From Endozoicomonas sp. NE40 (lineage in GTDB: Bacteria; Pseudomonadota; Gammaproteobacteria; Pseudomonadales; Endozoicomonadaceae), in contig NZ_JBEWTB010000002.1 of NCBI RefSeq assembly GCF_040549045.1, positions 2,766,001-2,830,000 of the forward strand: DNA of 64,000 nt. The letters run 5' to 3'. A program made the position numbers and the translations under genes. Shown here in pieces: positions 35,543 to 44,134 of the stretch. How positions within the stretch are numbered: position 1 is the first letter of the stretch; each line of letters starts with the position of its first letter. The notes under the pieces were generated by a model. That model was given only the letters and a program-made list of their open reading frames with translations, was not told where the DNA came from and did not search any database.

Positions 35543-36577
35543 ATGGATGCGAAACTAAAAGGCCGCAGTAACCGCAGGTCTTTCTTCGGGCTTTTTTCAT
35601 GGTATGAGGAGCATAGCTTGTCAGATACTGGAATGGTCGATCAGCTTGCCATTTTCGGCAAAGCCGTTGGTGACGCTCTCAGACTGCAGGTGCTCAGGGT
35701 GCTCAGCACCGACTCTTTCGGGGTGCTGGAGCTAAGCCATGTCTTTGGCATGCGTCAACCAGCCATGAGTCACCATCTCAAAGTACTTTCCCAGGCCGGA
35801 CTGGTTTCGACACGCAAGGAAGGTAATACCGTTTTTTACCGCAGGTCTCTGCCTCCATCTGTCGAAGCTTTTGGTGACGCGGTTCGTTCCCTGTTCAGGG
35901 CGGTTGACGGGGTAGTCCTGCCTGCGGAGCTGGAACTCCGGCTTGAAGCCATCAGGGAGCAGCGTGCAGAACAGTCCATGGCGTTTTTTGCCCGGCATGT
36001 GGAGGAGTTTCGACAGCATCAGGAACTGATTGCTGACCACGAGCTTTATGCCCGGTGTGTTGCCGATGTACTGAAAAGCACAGAAATACCTGAGCGGGCT
36101 CTGGCTCTGGAACTGGGTCCGGGGGAAGGAGAATTTCTGCAAACCCTTAGCCAACGCTTTAATCAGGTCTATGCTGTTGATAATTCTGGAGAGATGCTCG
36201 CCAGCAGCCAGCGTTTCGCTGAAAAACACGCTCTGAAAAACATTGAGTTTATTCACGGGGAGCTGAAAACACTGCAACATCTTGAAGAGCAGTTCGACTG
36301 TATTGTCGCTAACATGGTGTTGCATCATATACCCAGCCCTTCAGGGATTTTCAAACAGGTGGCCTGCCTGCTAAAGCCCGGTGGCAGTTTTCTGATCAGT
36401 GACCTGAGTCAGCACGATCAGGACTGGGTACGGGAATCCTGCGGTGATATCTGGCTGGGTTTCAGTAGCGACGATCTTGATAACTGGGCTCAGGACGCAG
36501 GACTGAACTCCGGAGAATCTCAGTATCTGGGGTTACGTAACGGGTTTCAGATTCAGGTTCGCCGCTTTTATCGATAA
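35543..36577 (+). CDS. ArsR-family regulator fused to a SAM-dependent methyltransferase domain (SahR-like)
   Basis: Probable transcriptional regulator of the SAM cycle, 344 residues from ATG 35543. The winged helix-turn-helix lies at about residues 35-110 (KAVGDALRLQVLRVL, RQPAMSHHLKVLSQAGLVST, RKEGNTVFYRRS). The C-terminal half is a class I methyltransferase fold: motif I ALELGPGEGEFLQTL, YAVDNSGEMLASS, FDCIVANMVLHHIPSP, LLKPGGSFLISDLSQHD. The known SahR proteins of Proteobacteria have this kind of architecture and are reported to respond to S-adenosylhomocysteine at methionine-cycle genes. Its neighbours metK, ahcY and metF, plus two identical palindromes, fit that role. Ligand sensing rather than catalysis is inference. 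Confidence 0.85.
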   Translation: MDAKLKGRSNRRSFFGLFSWYEEHSLSDTGMVDQLAIFGKAVGDALRLQVLRVLSTDSFGVLELSHVFGMRQPAMSHHLKVLSQAGLVSTRKEGNTVFYRRSLPPSVEAFGDAVRSLFRAVDGVVLPAELELRLEAIREQRAEQSMAFFARHVEEFRQHQELIADHELYARCVADVLKSTEIPERALALELGPGEGEFLQTLSQRFNQVYAVDNSGEMLASSQRFAEKHALKNIEFIHGELKTLQHLEEQFDCIVANMVLHHIPSPSGIFKQVACLLKPGGSFLISDLSQHDQDWVRESCGDIWLGFSSDDLDNWAQDAGLNSGESQYLGLRNGFQIQVRRFYR

Positions 36578-36602
36578 ACGACGATTATCTAATGAATCAG
36601 AG

Positions 36603-36643
36603 GCTGGCTGGGAATAGTTTTAATGATTTTATTCTCAGCCAGC
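36603..36643 (+). terminator. Hairpin between the SahR-like gene and metK
   Basis: A 14-bp imperfect inverted repeat (one mismatch) with arms 36603-36616 and 36630-36643 and an AT-rich loop, 25 bp after the regulator's stop. It may terminate the regulator transcript or attenuate read-through into metK. No SAM riboswitch consensus was recognised. Confidence 0.5.
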
Positions 36644-36729
36644 TTCAACGTACTAATTTTCCGTGAGGCTGTTCTATCCCGGTAAAGGATAAACGGAATC
36701 ATGGTTGTTTAATGAGGCACAAGAAGACA

Positions 36730-37893
36730 ATGGCAGATTATTCTCTGTTTACCTCCGAGTCTGTATCAGAAGGTCATCCGGATAAAATTGCGGATCAGAT
36801 TTCTGACGCGATTCTGGATGCAATCCTGAAAGACGACCCGGATGCCCGCGTTGCGGTTGAAACCATGGTTAAAACCGGCATGGTGATCGTGGCGGGTGAA
36901 GTTCGTACTGAGACTTACGTTGATATTGAAGACCTGGTGCGCAAGGTCGTGACGGGTATCGGCTACAATCATGGCGACCTGGGCTTTGACGGTGAATGCG
37001 TTGCTGTACTGAACGCCATTGGTAAACAGTCTCCGGACATTGCTGTTGGTGTTGACGAAACCGAAGAGCACGAAATGGGTGCTGGCGACCAGGGCCTGAT
37101 GTTCGGTTATGCCACCAACGAAACACCGGTTCTGATGCCTGCACCAATCCACTACTCCCACATGCTGGTGAAGCGTCAGGCAGAGCTGCGCAAGAATGGC
37201 ACCCTGCCATGGTTGCGTCCGGATGCCAAGAGCCAGGTTACCATGCGTTATGATGCACAGGGCAAGGTTCAGAGCGTTGATGCAGTGGTTCTTTCTACCC
37301 AGCACGATCCTGAAATCTCTCAGGAGCAGCTGCAGAAAGATATTCTGGAACACGTTATCAAGCCGGTGCTTCCGGAAGAGTGGCTGCATGAAGATACCCA
37401 GTACCACATCAACCCAACAGGCATCTTTGTTATCGGTGGCCCTGTTGGCGACTGTGGCCTGACCGGTCGCAAGATCATTGTTGATACCTACGGTGGCATG
37501 GCTCGTCATGGCGGTGGTGCGTTCTCCGGTAAGGATCCGTCCAAGGTTGACCGTTCCGCTGCGTACGCAGGTCGTTACGTAGCTAAAAACGTTGTAGCTG
37601 CCGGTCTGGCAGACAAGTGTGAGATTCAGGTGTCTTACGCGATTGGTGTGGCTGAGCCGACTTCTATCTCCATCAATACGTTCGACACCGGCAGGATTGC
37701 TGACGAGAAAATTGTTGAGCTGGTGCGTGAACACTTTGACCTGCGTCCTAAAGGTCTGATCAGCATGCTGGACCTGAAGCGTCCGATCTATCAGAAAACG
37801 GCTGCTTACGGTCACTTTGGTCGTGAAGACGAAGAGTTTACCTGGGAGCGTACCGACAAGGCTGACGCCCTGCGCGCTGCCGCAGGCCTGTAA
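36730..37893 (+). CDS. metK: S-adenosylmethionine synthetase
   Basis: Makes SAM from methionine and ATP. The 387-residue protein has FTSESVSEGHPDKIADQISD, GAGDQGLMFGYA, the P-loop-like GGGAFSGKDPSKVDRSAAY and KCEIQVSYAIGVAEP, all diagnostic for MetK. ATG 36730 gives the canonical MADYSLFTSES start; ATG 36712 would add six residues. It lies between the SahR-like regulator and ahcY and is followed by a strong terminator, so it is probably a single unit. No copy of the SahR-like palindrome was found in its upstream gap. Confidence 0.98.
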   Translation: MADYSLFTSESVSEGHPDKIADQISDAILDAILKDDPDARVAVETMVKTGMVIVAGEVRTETYVDIEDLVRKVVTGIGYNHGDLGFDGECVAVLNAIGKQSPDIAVGVDETEEHEMGAGDQGLMFGYATNETPVLMPAPIHYSHMLVKRQAELRKNGTLPWLRPDAKSQVTMRYDAQGKVQSVDAVVLSTQHDPEISQEQLQKDILEHVIKPVLPEEWLHEDTQYHINPTGIFVIGGPVGDCGLTGRKIIVDTYGGMARHGGGAFSGKDPSKVDRSAAYAGRYVAKNVVAAGLADKCEIQVSYAIGVAEPTSISINTFDTGRIADEKIVELVREHFDLRPKGLISMLDLKRPIYQKTAAYGHFGREDEEFTWERTDKADALRAAAGL

Positions 37894-37921
37894 ACCAGAC
37901 CTTTGTTCTGATCCCTCTTTG

Positions 37922-37947
37922 AAGGCTGCCATCTGGCAGCCTTTTTC
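37922..37947 (+). terminator. metK intrinsic terminator
   Basis: aaggctgcc - atct - ggcagcctt followed by a T run ending at 37946, 28 bp after the metK stop: a textbook intrinsic terminator. Confidence 0.92.
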
Positions 37948-38021
37948 TTAAGAGCATAAAAAAGCTCAGGCTGATGGTCAGAGTCACTAACTCAGTGGTT
38001 AGTGTATTCACCGCTCTCAGG

Positions 38022-38068
38022 CTTCATTATCTGGCAACACTAAAAAGCATTATTACCAGATAATGAAG
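38022..38068 (+). promoter_or_regulatory. 13-bp inverted repeat just upstream of the glycine-zipper protein gene
   Basis: cttcattatctgg at 38022-38034 is perfectly complementary to 38056-38068, 15 bp before the ATG at 38084. It could be an operator or an mRNA hairpin just 5' of the ribosome binding site (aaggag). Confidence 0.55.
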
Positions 38069-38083
38069 ACAAGGAGTCGAGCT

Positions 38084-38908
38084 ATGAACAGAACAGGAAT
38101 GGATTCAGTAAACACAGCCCAGGGTTATCCACAGGTAGCTGAAACGGAAGTAAAGGCTAAAACTGGGCAAAGCAGAAATGGTTATGAGGTGACGGAAACT
38201 GCTCCCACCCCGGTTCTGACTTCTCCTGAACTACAGGTACCTTCTTTCAATCCAGCCCCTATAAAAAAAGTAACCATAGGTCAGAGGCTGGCGTGTCCGT
38301 TTACTACTGCTGGTAACCTCTTCACCAGAACCCTTTTTAACACTGTTCACCGGGCAGTAGAACTGGCCAGCATTCCGGGACTTCTGGTTGGGGGCATTGC
38401 AGGAGCAGCTGTCAGTATTCCTGTCGCAGGAGTGGTTAAACTGGTTGAAATGCTGGCTCGAACCAACACCAACTATGGTCCAAAGGTGATTCTGGGCGGT
38501 GCTGTTATGGGAGCCGTTTTAGGTGCTTCGACGACGGGTCGCATTGGAGCCTTTGCTGGGGCTTTAGCTGGCGCAGGTCTGGGTATTGTGGGCGGCCTTA
38601 TTGGGTTTGGCAAAGGTGTTCGTGATGCTGTTACAGGAGACGTTCAGCGCCTGAAGCGTGAAAAGTTAACGCTCAATGACTTCTTTGAACAACTCCGGGA
38701 AAATGAAAAAAAGACAGACAAAGAGTTTGAAGCACATCTGAATAGGTTTTTCGCATCAGGACATGATGATATGGCAAATCAGTCAGGCTCTCCGGCAGTT
38801 GCTCTGGAGTCCCCCTCCAGGGTTTTAACGAATGGTCAGGATCAATTTGATTTTTCTACTGCCAATCTTGGGCTCCTGCAGGAAAATGAGGCAAATAGCG
38901 CAGTGTAA
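38084..38908 (+). CDS. Glycine-zipper hydrophobic protein of unknown function
   Basis: I do not recognise this 274-residue protein. The start ATG 38084 has aaggag 8 nt upstream. Residues 1-85 are polar, Thr/Pro-rich and probably disordered. Two hydrophobic stretches follow: about 103-125 (LVGGIAGAAVSIPVAGVVKL) and about 137-180 (VILGGAVMGAVLGASTTG, then IGAFAGALAGAGLGIVGG), rich in GxxxG spacing. A charged helical tail follows (RLKREKLTLNDFFEQLRENE). No signal peptide is present. Such hairpin-like hydrophobic regions occur in glycine-zipper proteins, in pore formers, and in Inc-like effectors that insert in host membranes; which applies is unknown. Confidence 0.7.
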   Translation: MNRTGMDSVNTAQGYPQVAETEVKAKTGQSRNGYEVTETAPTPVLTSPELQVPSFNPAPIKKVTIGQRLACPFTTAGNLFTRTLFNTVHRAVELASIPGLLVGGIAGAAVSIPVAGVVKLVEMLARTNTNYGPKVILGGAVMGAVLGASTTGRIGAFAGALAGAGLGIVGGLIGFGKGVRDAVTGDVQRLKREKLTLNDFFEQLRENEKKTDKEFEAHLNRFFASGHDDMANQSGSPAVALESPSRVLTNGQDQFDFSTANLGLLQENEANSAV

Positions 38909-39051
38909 TGATTGGTTCGTGCATCCGTTCAGGCGGGTGCATCCTTATCACAATCGACCTGTACAGCTCCCGCTATGTTCTAAACTTTCGCAAACCGTTA
39001 AAATACGAGTGCCTGATGGCACACACCTGTCAAAAAAGAGAGGCACAGTTT

Positions 39052-39246
39052 ATGGAACTGAATCACCCTGAACGCCTTGAACCTCATATCCTGCTTGGAA
39101 TCGCTAACGAACGGTTGCGTCATGACTGCAAAAACCTCCAGCAACTGTCTGATGATCTGGATGTTCCGGTCAAACAGCTGGAACGGCTGATGAAACAGAT
39201 TCATTACCACTACCAGATCAAAAATAACCAGTTTACCCACGATTGA
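39052..39246 (+). CDS. Small DUF4250-like protein
   Basis: A 64-residue cytoplasmic protein starting at ATG 39052 with gagagg upstream; the longer open frame from 38908 is not supported. The pattern HILLGIANERLRHDCKNLQQ, LDVPVKQLERLMKQIHYHY and the terminal NQF motif fit the short DUF4250 family, whose function is unknown. It lies directly upstream of the ahcY operator. Confidence 0.75.
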   Translation: MELNHPERLEPHILLGIANERLRHDCKNLQQLSDDLDVPVKQLERLMKQIHYHYQIKNNQFTHD

Positions 39247-39272
39247 CGGCCTCCTGCATACAGTAAACCCTG

Positions 39273-39304
39273 AAACCTATATCAAATTTCATTGATATAG
39301 GTTT
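39273..39304. promoter_or_regulatory. SahR-like operator upstream of ahcY
   Basis: Perfect 13-bp inverted repeat (aaacctatatcaa at 39273-39285, complement at 39292-39304, 6-nt centre) 57 bp before the ahcY start. Its core TATATCAA-N6-TTGATATA is identical in half-site and spacing to the one at 35487. It may also act as a weak terminator (gttttttgc follows). Confidence 0.8.
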
Positions 39305-39360
39305 TTTGCACTGCTAGACTCCTCTGTATCCTTCGGAAAATACGCAGACAGGTTCTACCT

Positions 39361-40758
39361 ATGAGCGCCATTCTTGAAACACAGGCAACGTTTACTGACT
39401 ATCGTGTGGCTGATATCAGCCTGGCAGACTGGGGACGACGTGAAATTCAGATCGCTGAAGGTGAAATGCCTGCCCTTATGGCGATCCGCAATAAGTACCG
39501 TGATCAGCAACCACTGAAAGGCGCCCGCATCATGGGCTGTATTCACATGACTATTCAGACCGCCGTATTGATTGAAACACTGGCGGAACTGGGCGCTGAG
39601 GTTCGCTGGTCATCCTGTAATATTTTCTCGACACAGGATCATGCCGCTGCTGCTGTTGCTGCCGCTGGCATTCCTGTCTTTGCCTGGAAAGGCGAAACCG
39701 AAGAAGAGTTCTGGTGGTGTATTGAGCAAACCATTCTGAATCAGGATGGCACACCCTGGGATTCCAATATGATTCTGGACGACGGTGGCGACCTGACTCT
39801 GTTGTTGCACGACAAGTATCCTGAGTTACTGGATAACATTCACGGTATTTCTGAAGAAACCACCACCGGTGTTCACCGTCTGCTGGAAATGCTGGAGAAA
39901 GGCACCCTGAAGGTGCCAGCCATCAATGTAAACGATGCGGTTACCAAGAGTAAGAACGATAACAAATATGGCTGTCGCCACTCCCTTAACGATGCCATCA
40001 AGCGTGGTACTGACCATCTGCTGGCTGGTAAGAAAGCCCTGGTTATTGGTTACGGAGATGTTGGCAAAGGGTCTGCCGCTTCCCTGCGTCAGGAAGGCAT
40101 GATTGTTAAAGTCACCGAGGTCGATCCAATCTGTGCCATGCAGGCCTGCATGGACGGCTTCGAGGTCGTATCGCCCTACATCAACGGTGAAAACGACGGC
40201 ACTGAAAACAGTATTAACAAAGGGCTGCTGGCGACAACGGATCTGCTGGTCACGACCACCGGTAACGTACACGTGTGCGACCGCAATATGCTGAAAGCCC
40301 TGAAGAGCAGCTGTGTGGTTTGCAATATTGGTCACTTTGATACCGAAATAGATACTGCCTTTATGCGTGAACACTGGGAGTGGGAAGAGATTAAACCTCA
40401 GGTGCATAAAATATGGCGCAATAAAAACGACAATGATCATTTGATTCTGTTGTCAGAAGGCCGGCTGGTTAATCTGGGTAATGCTACAGGACACCCGTCG
40501 CGTATTATGGACGGCTCCTTTGCTAACCAGGTACTGGCTCAGATTCATCTCTATGAAGCGGGTTTTGCCAGTCTGCCGGCTGAAGACAAGGCAGCGAACC
40601 TTTACGTCAGTCTGCTGCCCAAGAAGCTGGATGAAGAAGTGGCCAGTTACATGGTCGAAGGTTTTGGCGGTGTCGTGACACGACTGACGCAGGAACAGGC
40701 GGATTACATAAACGTGCCGGTTGAAGGCCCGTTTAAAGGTGATGACTACAAATACTGA
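39361..40758 (+). CDS. ahcY: Adenosylhomocysteinase (SAH hydrolase)
   Basis: Cleaves S-adenosylhomocysteine to adenosine and homocysteine, relieving product inhibition of methyltransferases. The 465-residue protein has DWGRREIQIAEGEMP, the substrate site SSCNIFSTQDHAAAA, SEETTTGVHRLLEM, the NAD-binding ALVIGYGDVGKGSAASLRQ, CNIGHFDTEID and the terminal GPFKGDDYKY with the catalytic Lys-Tyr pair. An operator for the SahR-like regulator sits upstream. Together with metK and metF it forms most of the activated-methyl cycle; probably co-transcribed with metF (102-bp gap). Confidence 0.98.
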   Translation: MSAILETQATFTDYRVADISLADWGRREIQIAEGEMPALMAIRNKYRDQQPLKGARIMGCIHMTIQTAVLIETLAELGAEVRWSSCNIFSTQDHAAAAVAAAGIPVFAWKGETEEEFWWCIEQTILNQDGTPWDSNMILDDGGDLTLLLHDKYPELLDNIHGISEETTTGVHRLLEMLEKGTLKVPAINVNDAVTKSKNDNKYGCRHSLNDAIKRGTDHLLAGKKALVIGYGDVGKGSAASLRQEGMIVKVTEVDPICAMQACMDGFEVVSPYINGENDGTENSINKGLLATTDLLVTTTGNVHVCDRNMLKALKSSCVVCNIGHFDTEIDTAFMREHWEWEEIKPQVHKIWRNKNDNDHLILLSEGRLVNLGNATGHPSRIMDGSFANQVLAQIHLYEAGFASLPAEDKAANLYVSLLPKKLDEEVASYMVEGFGGVVTRLTQEQADYINVPVEGPFKGDDYKY

Positions 40759-40860
40759 GTCGTCACACCTGCCACGGAAGGCGGGTTATGCGTGATGGCT
40801 GCTGACTGCCAGTCAGTCTCAGCCCACGGTTAATAACAAAAGCATACAGCTGTAAAGAAG

Positions 40861-41709
40861 ATGACAATGACAACAAGCACGCTGCCCATCAGTTTTGAGT
40901 TTTTTCCTGCCAAGACCGCAGAGGGGGCGAAAAAACTCGAAATCACAGCCAGCCAGCTGGCCGAAAACAAGCCGGAATTTTTTTCGGTGACCTACGGGGC
41001 CGGTGGTTCAACCCGGGACCGTACCCTTGAGACGGTTACAGGGTTAAGTCAGGTGACGGGTGTCAGTACGGTGCCTCACCTCTCCTGTATTGGAGACACC
41101 CGACAGGAACTGAGAGCATTGCTCAAACAGTACCAGCAACTGGGTATTAACCGGCTCGTTGCCCTTCGTGGTGACCGGCCTTCCGGTATGGGAGGGTTTC
41201 ACGGTGAGCTTCAGTATGCCAACGAGCTGGTCAGCTTTATTCGTGAAGAGACCGGTGACCACTTTATTCTTGAAGTAGCCGCTTATCCTGAATCACACCC
41301 TCAGGCACAGAACTTTGAGCAGGATCTGCTGAACTTTAAACGTAAAGTTGACGCTGGCGCCAACTCGGCGATTACCCAGTATTTCTTCAGTGCCGAAGCC
41401 TATTTTTATTTCCGCGACCGCGCAACGGCCCTGGGTATCGAAATCCCTATTGTTCCCGGCATTATGCCGATTACCAATTACACCAGGCTGGCCCGGTTCT
41501 CGGATGCCTGTGGCGCTGAAATTCCGCGCTGGATTCGTAAACAGCTGGAGGCTTATGGTGATGATGTACAGAGCATCAGGCAGTTTGGTGAAGAAGTCAT
41601 TACTAAACTGTGCGAACGACTGGTTGCTGATGGTGTGCCGGGGTTACACTTCTATACCCTGAATCAGGCAGCTGCCACACAGACGATTTGCCAGAACCTC
41701 AAGCTCTAA
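40861..41709 (+). CDS. metF: 5,10-methylenetetrahydrofolate reductase
   Basis: Flavoenzyme producing 5-methyl-THF for methionine synthesis. The 282-residue TIM barrel has ISFEFFPAKTAEGAKKL, FFSVTYGAGGSTRDRTLE (FAD site and catalytic Glu region), VPHLSCIGDTRQEL, RLVALRGDRPSGMG, AAYPESHP, ITQYFFSAEAYFYFRD and PGIMPITNYTRLARFSDACG. It has the usual length of bacterial MetF, without the eukaryotic regulatory domain. A shared transcript with ahcY would put it under the same operator. Confidence 0.97.
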   Translation: MTMTTSTLPISFEFFPAKTAEGAKKLEITASQLAENKPEFFSVTYGAGGSTRDRTLETVTGLSQVTGVSTVPHLSCIGDTRQELRALLKQYQQLGINRLVALRGDRPSGMGGFHGELQYANELVSFIREETGDHFILEVAAYPESHPQAQNFEQDLLNFKRKVDAGANSAITQYFFSAEAYFYFRDRATALGIEIPIVPGIMPITNYTRLARFSDACGAEIPRWIRKQLEAYGDDVQSIRQFGEEVITKLCERLVADGVPGLHFYTLNQAAATQTICQNLKL

Positions 41710-41926
41710 ATCGCTCTCGAAAACAGCTATTCGTGATTCCGTATACGGGGTGTATGGAATCCATTGTTTGTGAGTACGCAGACACTGCTGACTTGAGGAC
41801 GCTTTATGCTATCTTTTTGTGGTGTTGCCAGCAGTGTTTGAAAAGTTACAGTAGAAGGCTTCGATAATATTAGCGGTTGCCGCTTACCTTCTGTTTAGGC
41901 TGGCGAATGCTTTTTCAGGTTTCCTT

Positions 41927-42577
41927 ATGTCTCTGTTTGCTGCTCAAGAACTGGTGAAGTTAACTCGTCTTTTCTATAAAGGGTCTCTGAAATCCTCAAA
42001 CAAACGCTATTCCTGCGCTTATGGAACAGCTCCCTTAGATCGAAAAAACCGACGCAACATCAACTGCGATAAAGCAAATAAAGCATTGGCAGCCATGAAA
42101 TCACCGGGAGAGATATACAAAATTTTAGAAGGATGTGATCCACAAAACCGATTTGGCAACTGCACTCAATATTCAATGATTGCTGCTAAATATGGTCTTA
42201 TGAAAAAAGTTCCAAATATCTGGATAGCAGCTCATGAGGACAGAGTGCATGTTTTTTTGGTGCTGACACAGGAATCGTTTCAATTTAAAAGTCTGACCAT
42301 CGCAGACTTCAGCAAAGTGGGCGACAAAGCATTTTTTATATGCGACCCATGGTTTAACGTCGCCTGCGAAGTGGGTCTTTACAAAGCCATGATCATGACG
42401 AAATCATCTCAGTGGGCACAGCAGGGTAAGGAAATATTTTCAAACCTTGTTCCCGATCCTGAACCCGTTCTTGAATGGGTTAACAGGTTATTTGTTGGTC
42501 GTATATGGTTTCAGCAATTGACTGATAAGGACGGAAAACCCACCCAGTTTTATACGGAGCGCTTTTTAAATTTCTGA
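41927..42577 (+). CDS. Putative papain-like cysteine protease/effector with Cys-His-Asp motifs (copy 1)
   Basis: A 216-residue protein without a named family I recognise. Three motifs in order suggest a papain/transglutaminase-type triad: RFGNCTQYSMIAAKYGL (Cys), EDRVHVFLVL (His) and FFICDPWFNVACE (Asp in DPW). The NC...H.F...DPW pattern is seen in several host-targeted cysteine protease effectors; activity here is inference. No signal peptide or membrane segment. A paralogue, now frameshifted, follows at 43393-44047 with the same N-terminus (AAQELVKLTRLFYKGSLKSS). Upstream sequence tcaggtttccttatg is also shared by both copies, so the duplication included the translation start region. Confidence 0.7.
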   Translation: MSLFAAQELVKLTRLFYKGSLKSSNKRYSCAYGTAPLDRKNRRNINCDKANKALAAMKSPGEIYKILEGCDPQNRFGNCTQYSMIAAKYGLMKKVPNIWIAAHEDRVHVFLVLTQESFQFKSLTIADFSKVGDKAFFICDPWFNVACEVGLYKAMIMTKSSQWAQQGKEIFSNLVPDPEPVLEWVNRLFVGRIWFQQLTDKDGKPTQFYTERFLNF

Positions 42578-42729
42578 TTTCAAATATTTACTCCAGTCGT
42601 AGCATTTTCTAATCCTGAAATGATCCTGAAGGTTAGTAGTGATACCTATGTCTCAGCTCTGCCGTTCATGAACTGACTTAAACAGTTTTTCTCTGGCCAA
42701 TTGCAGTTGTCTGGCCGCTTCATTATCGG

Positions 42730-43174
42730 TCATAAATGTCGCTTTTTCCTCCAGCTGTTTAATCGCTCATAACGCTGGTCGCCTTGTTGAGAGGATCGTT
42801 CGCAGATTTTCTTGATCGCTACCCCATTGAGATCGCAGTGTAATTGATCCGTTTCAACAAGTAGCCTGATGTCCGCTTTGGTAAATGGAGTGTGGAAACC
42901 GTTGGAGGTACACTGTCGTCGTTTGACGCTGGCGCTTGATGTATTGCCGAATCAGGCGGGTTATCTGTGCCCTTGAGTAGCCGCTGGCTACCATCAGGTA
43001 GCGACGGGTGAGGCCTTTATCCTTTTTACTCAACGATTGGTACTTGAAGTAGCTGAGGGTTTGCTCAATCCAACGGTAGCATTCATCCTTTGATTCCCAA
43101 CCCGGCTCAAGGCCGGGAGTGTTTGGGAGGAGTGTTTCCACATCCTCCAGCGTTTTGATAAAGGCGGTGTTCAT
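42730..43174 (-). pseudogene. Decayed integrase/transposase N-terminal fragment
   Basis: The fragment starts at ATG 43174 (ggag upstream). Residues such as ESKDECYRWIEQTL, YFKYQSLSKKDKGLTRRYLM and GYSRAQITRLIRQY match the N-terminal part of integrase-core (DDE) proteins of IS elements. The frame then shifts near 42940, and the other frame continues with FTKADIRLLVETDQLH and GDQRYERL to a stop at 42730. The catalytic core is missing. No terminal inverted repeats were found. The remnant lies between two copies of a duplicated gene and may mark the recombination that created them. The flanks (42578-42729, 43175-43392) hold no other gene. Confidence 0.75.
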
Positions 43175-43392
43175 GATGATTTTCATCTCCTCATCATGAA
43201 CGACTGTGCTGGAACTGCAGGCTCATTTCACGTTGGAAATAGGGGGTACCTTCAGGCTCATTTCATAATGGAAGAGACTGGTTGAGGCAAAAATCTCAAT
43301 ATACGGCTATTCTCTTAAATCTGCATTTCCCTTTCCCACTGTGGATGACCAGCAGTATGGTCTCATCGATAATTGGCTTGTCAGGTTTCTTT

Positions 43393-44047
43393 ATGTCTTT
43401 GTCTGCTGCTCAAGAACTGGTGAAGTTAACTCGCCTTTTCTATAAAGGGTCTTTGAAGTCATCAAACAAACGCTATTCTTATAATTTATGGAACAACTCC
43501 CTTTGATCGAAAAATCCAACGCAACATCAACTGCGAAAAAGCAAATAAAGCATTGGCAGCCCTGAGCAAATTACCGGGAAAAGAATACAAAGTTTTAGAA
43601 GGATGTGAACCACAAAGCCGGTTTGGTAACTGCTCTCAATATTCATTAATTGCAGCTAAATATGGCCTTATAAAAAAAATCCCAAATATTTGGATAGCCG
43701 TTCATGAGGACGGAGTACATGCTTTTCTGGTACTGGCACGGGCGTCGTTTCGATTTGAAAGTCTGACTTTTGAAGACTTTAGCGAAGTGGGTGACAGAGC
43801 ATTTTTTATATGCGATCCGTGGTTTAACATTGCCTGCGAAGTGGGTCTTTACAAAGTCATGGTCATGATGAAGTCATCCCAGTGGACACAACAGGGTAAG
43901 GAAATATTTTCAGACATTTTGCCCGACCCTGAGCCCGCTCTTGAATGGGTCCAGAGGTTATTTGTTGGCCGTATAAAGTTTTATCAATTGACCGATAATA
44001 GTGGAAAGCCTACCCGTTTTTATGCGGAGGAGTTTTTAGGCTTGTGA
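43393..44047 (+). pseudogene. Frameshifted second copy of the Cys-His-Asp protein
   Basis: Starts at ATG 43393 with MSLSAAQELVKLTRLFYKG, then an extra base around 43480-43487 (ttataatttatgg versus tgcgcttatgg in copy 1) moves the frame and stops it at 43506. In the other frame the homology resumes and continues intact to 44047, with GNCSQYSLIAAKYGL, GVHAFLVL and FICDPWFNIACE all preserved. Restored length would be 217 residues against 216 for copy 1. The conserved triad suggests recent inactivation or a sequencing error. An internal ATG at 43553 could give a shortened 164-residue protein. Confidence 0.85.
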
Positions 44048-44134
44048 TTCCAAATATTTGTTCCTGTTGTTGTACCATCACTTTTCCGCTCAGTTATAAT
44101 TCAGCCTGTTACTGAATAAACCACTGTCATACGA

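Noticed and set aside
36578..36729. SAM riboswitch upstream of metK
   Set aside because: Only one simple hairpin is visible; no conserved SAM-I/II riboswitch core was recognised, and a SahR-like system is present.
36766..37932. 388-codon minus-strand open frame
   Set aside because: Antisense to metK; no family features, start lies in the metK terminator region.
39826..40440. 204-codon minus-strand frame
   Set aside because: Antisense to ahcY; no independent support.
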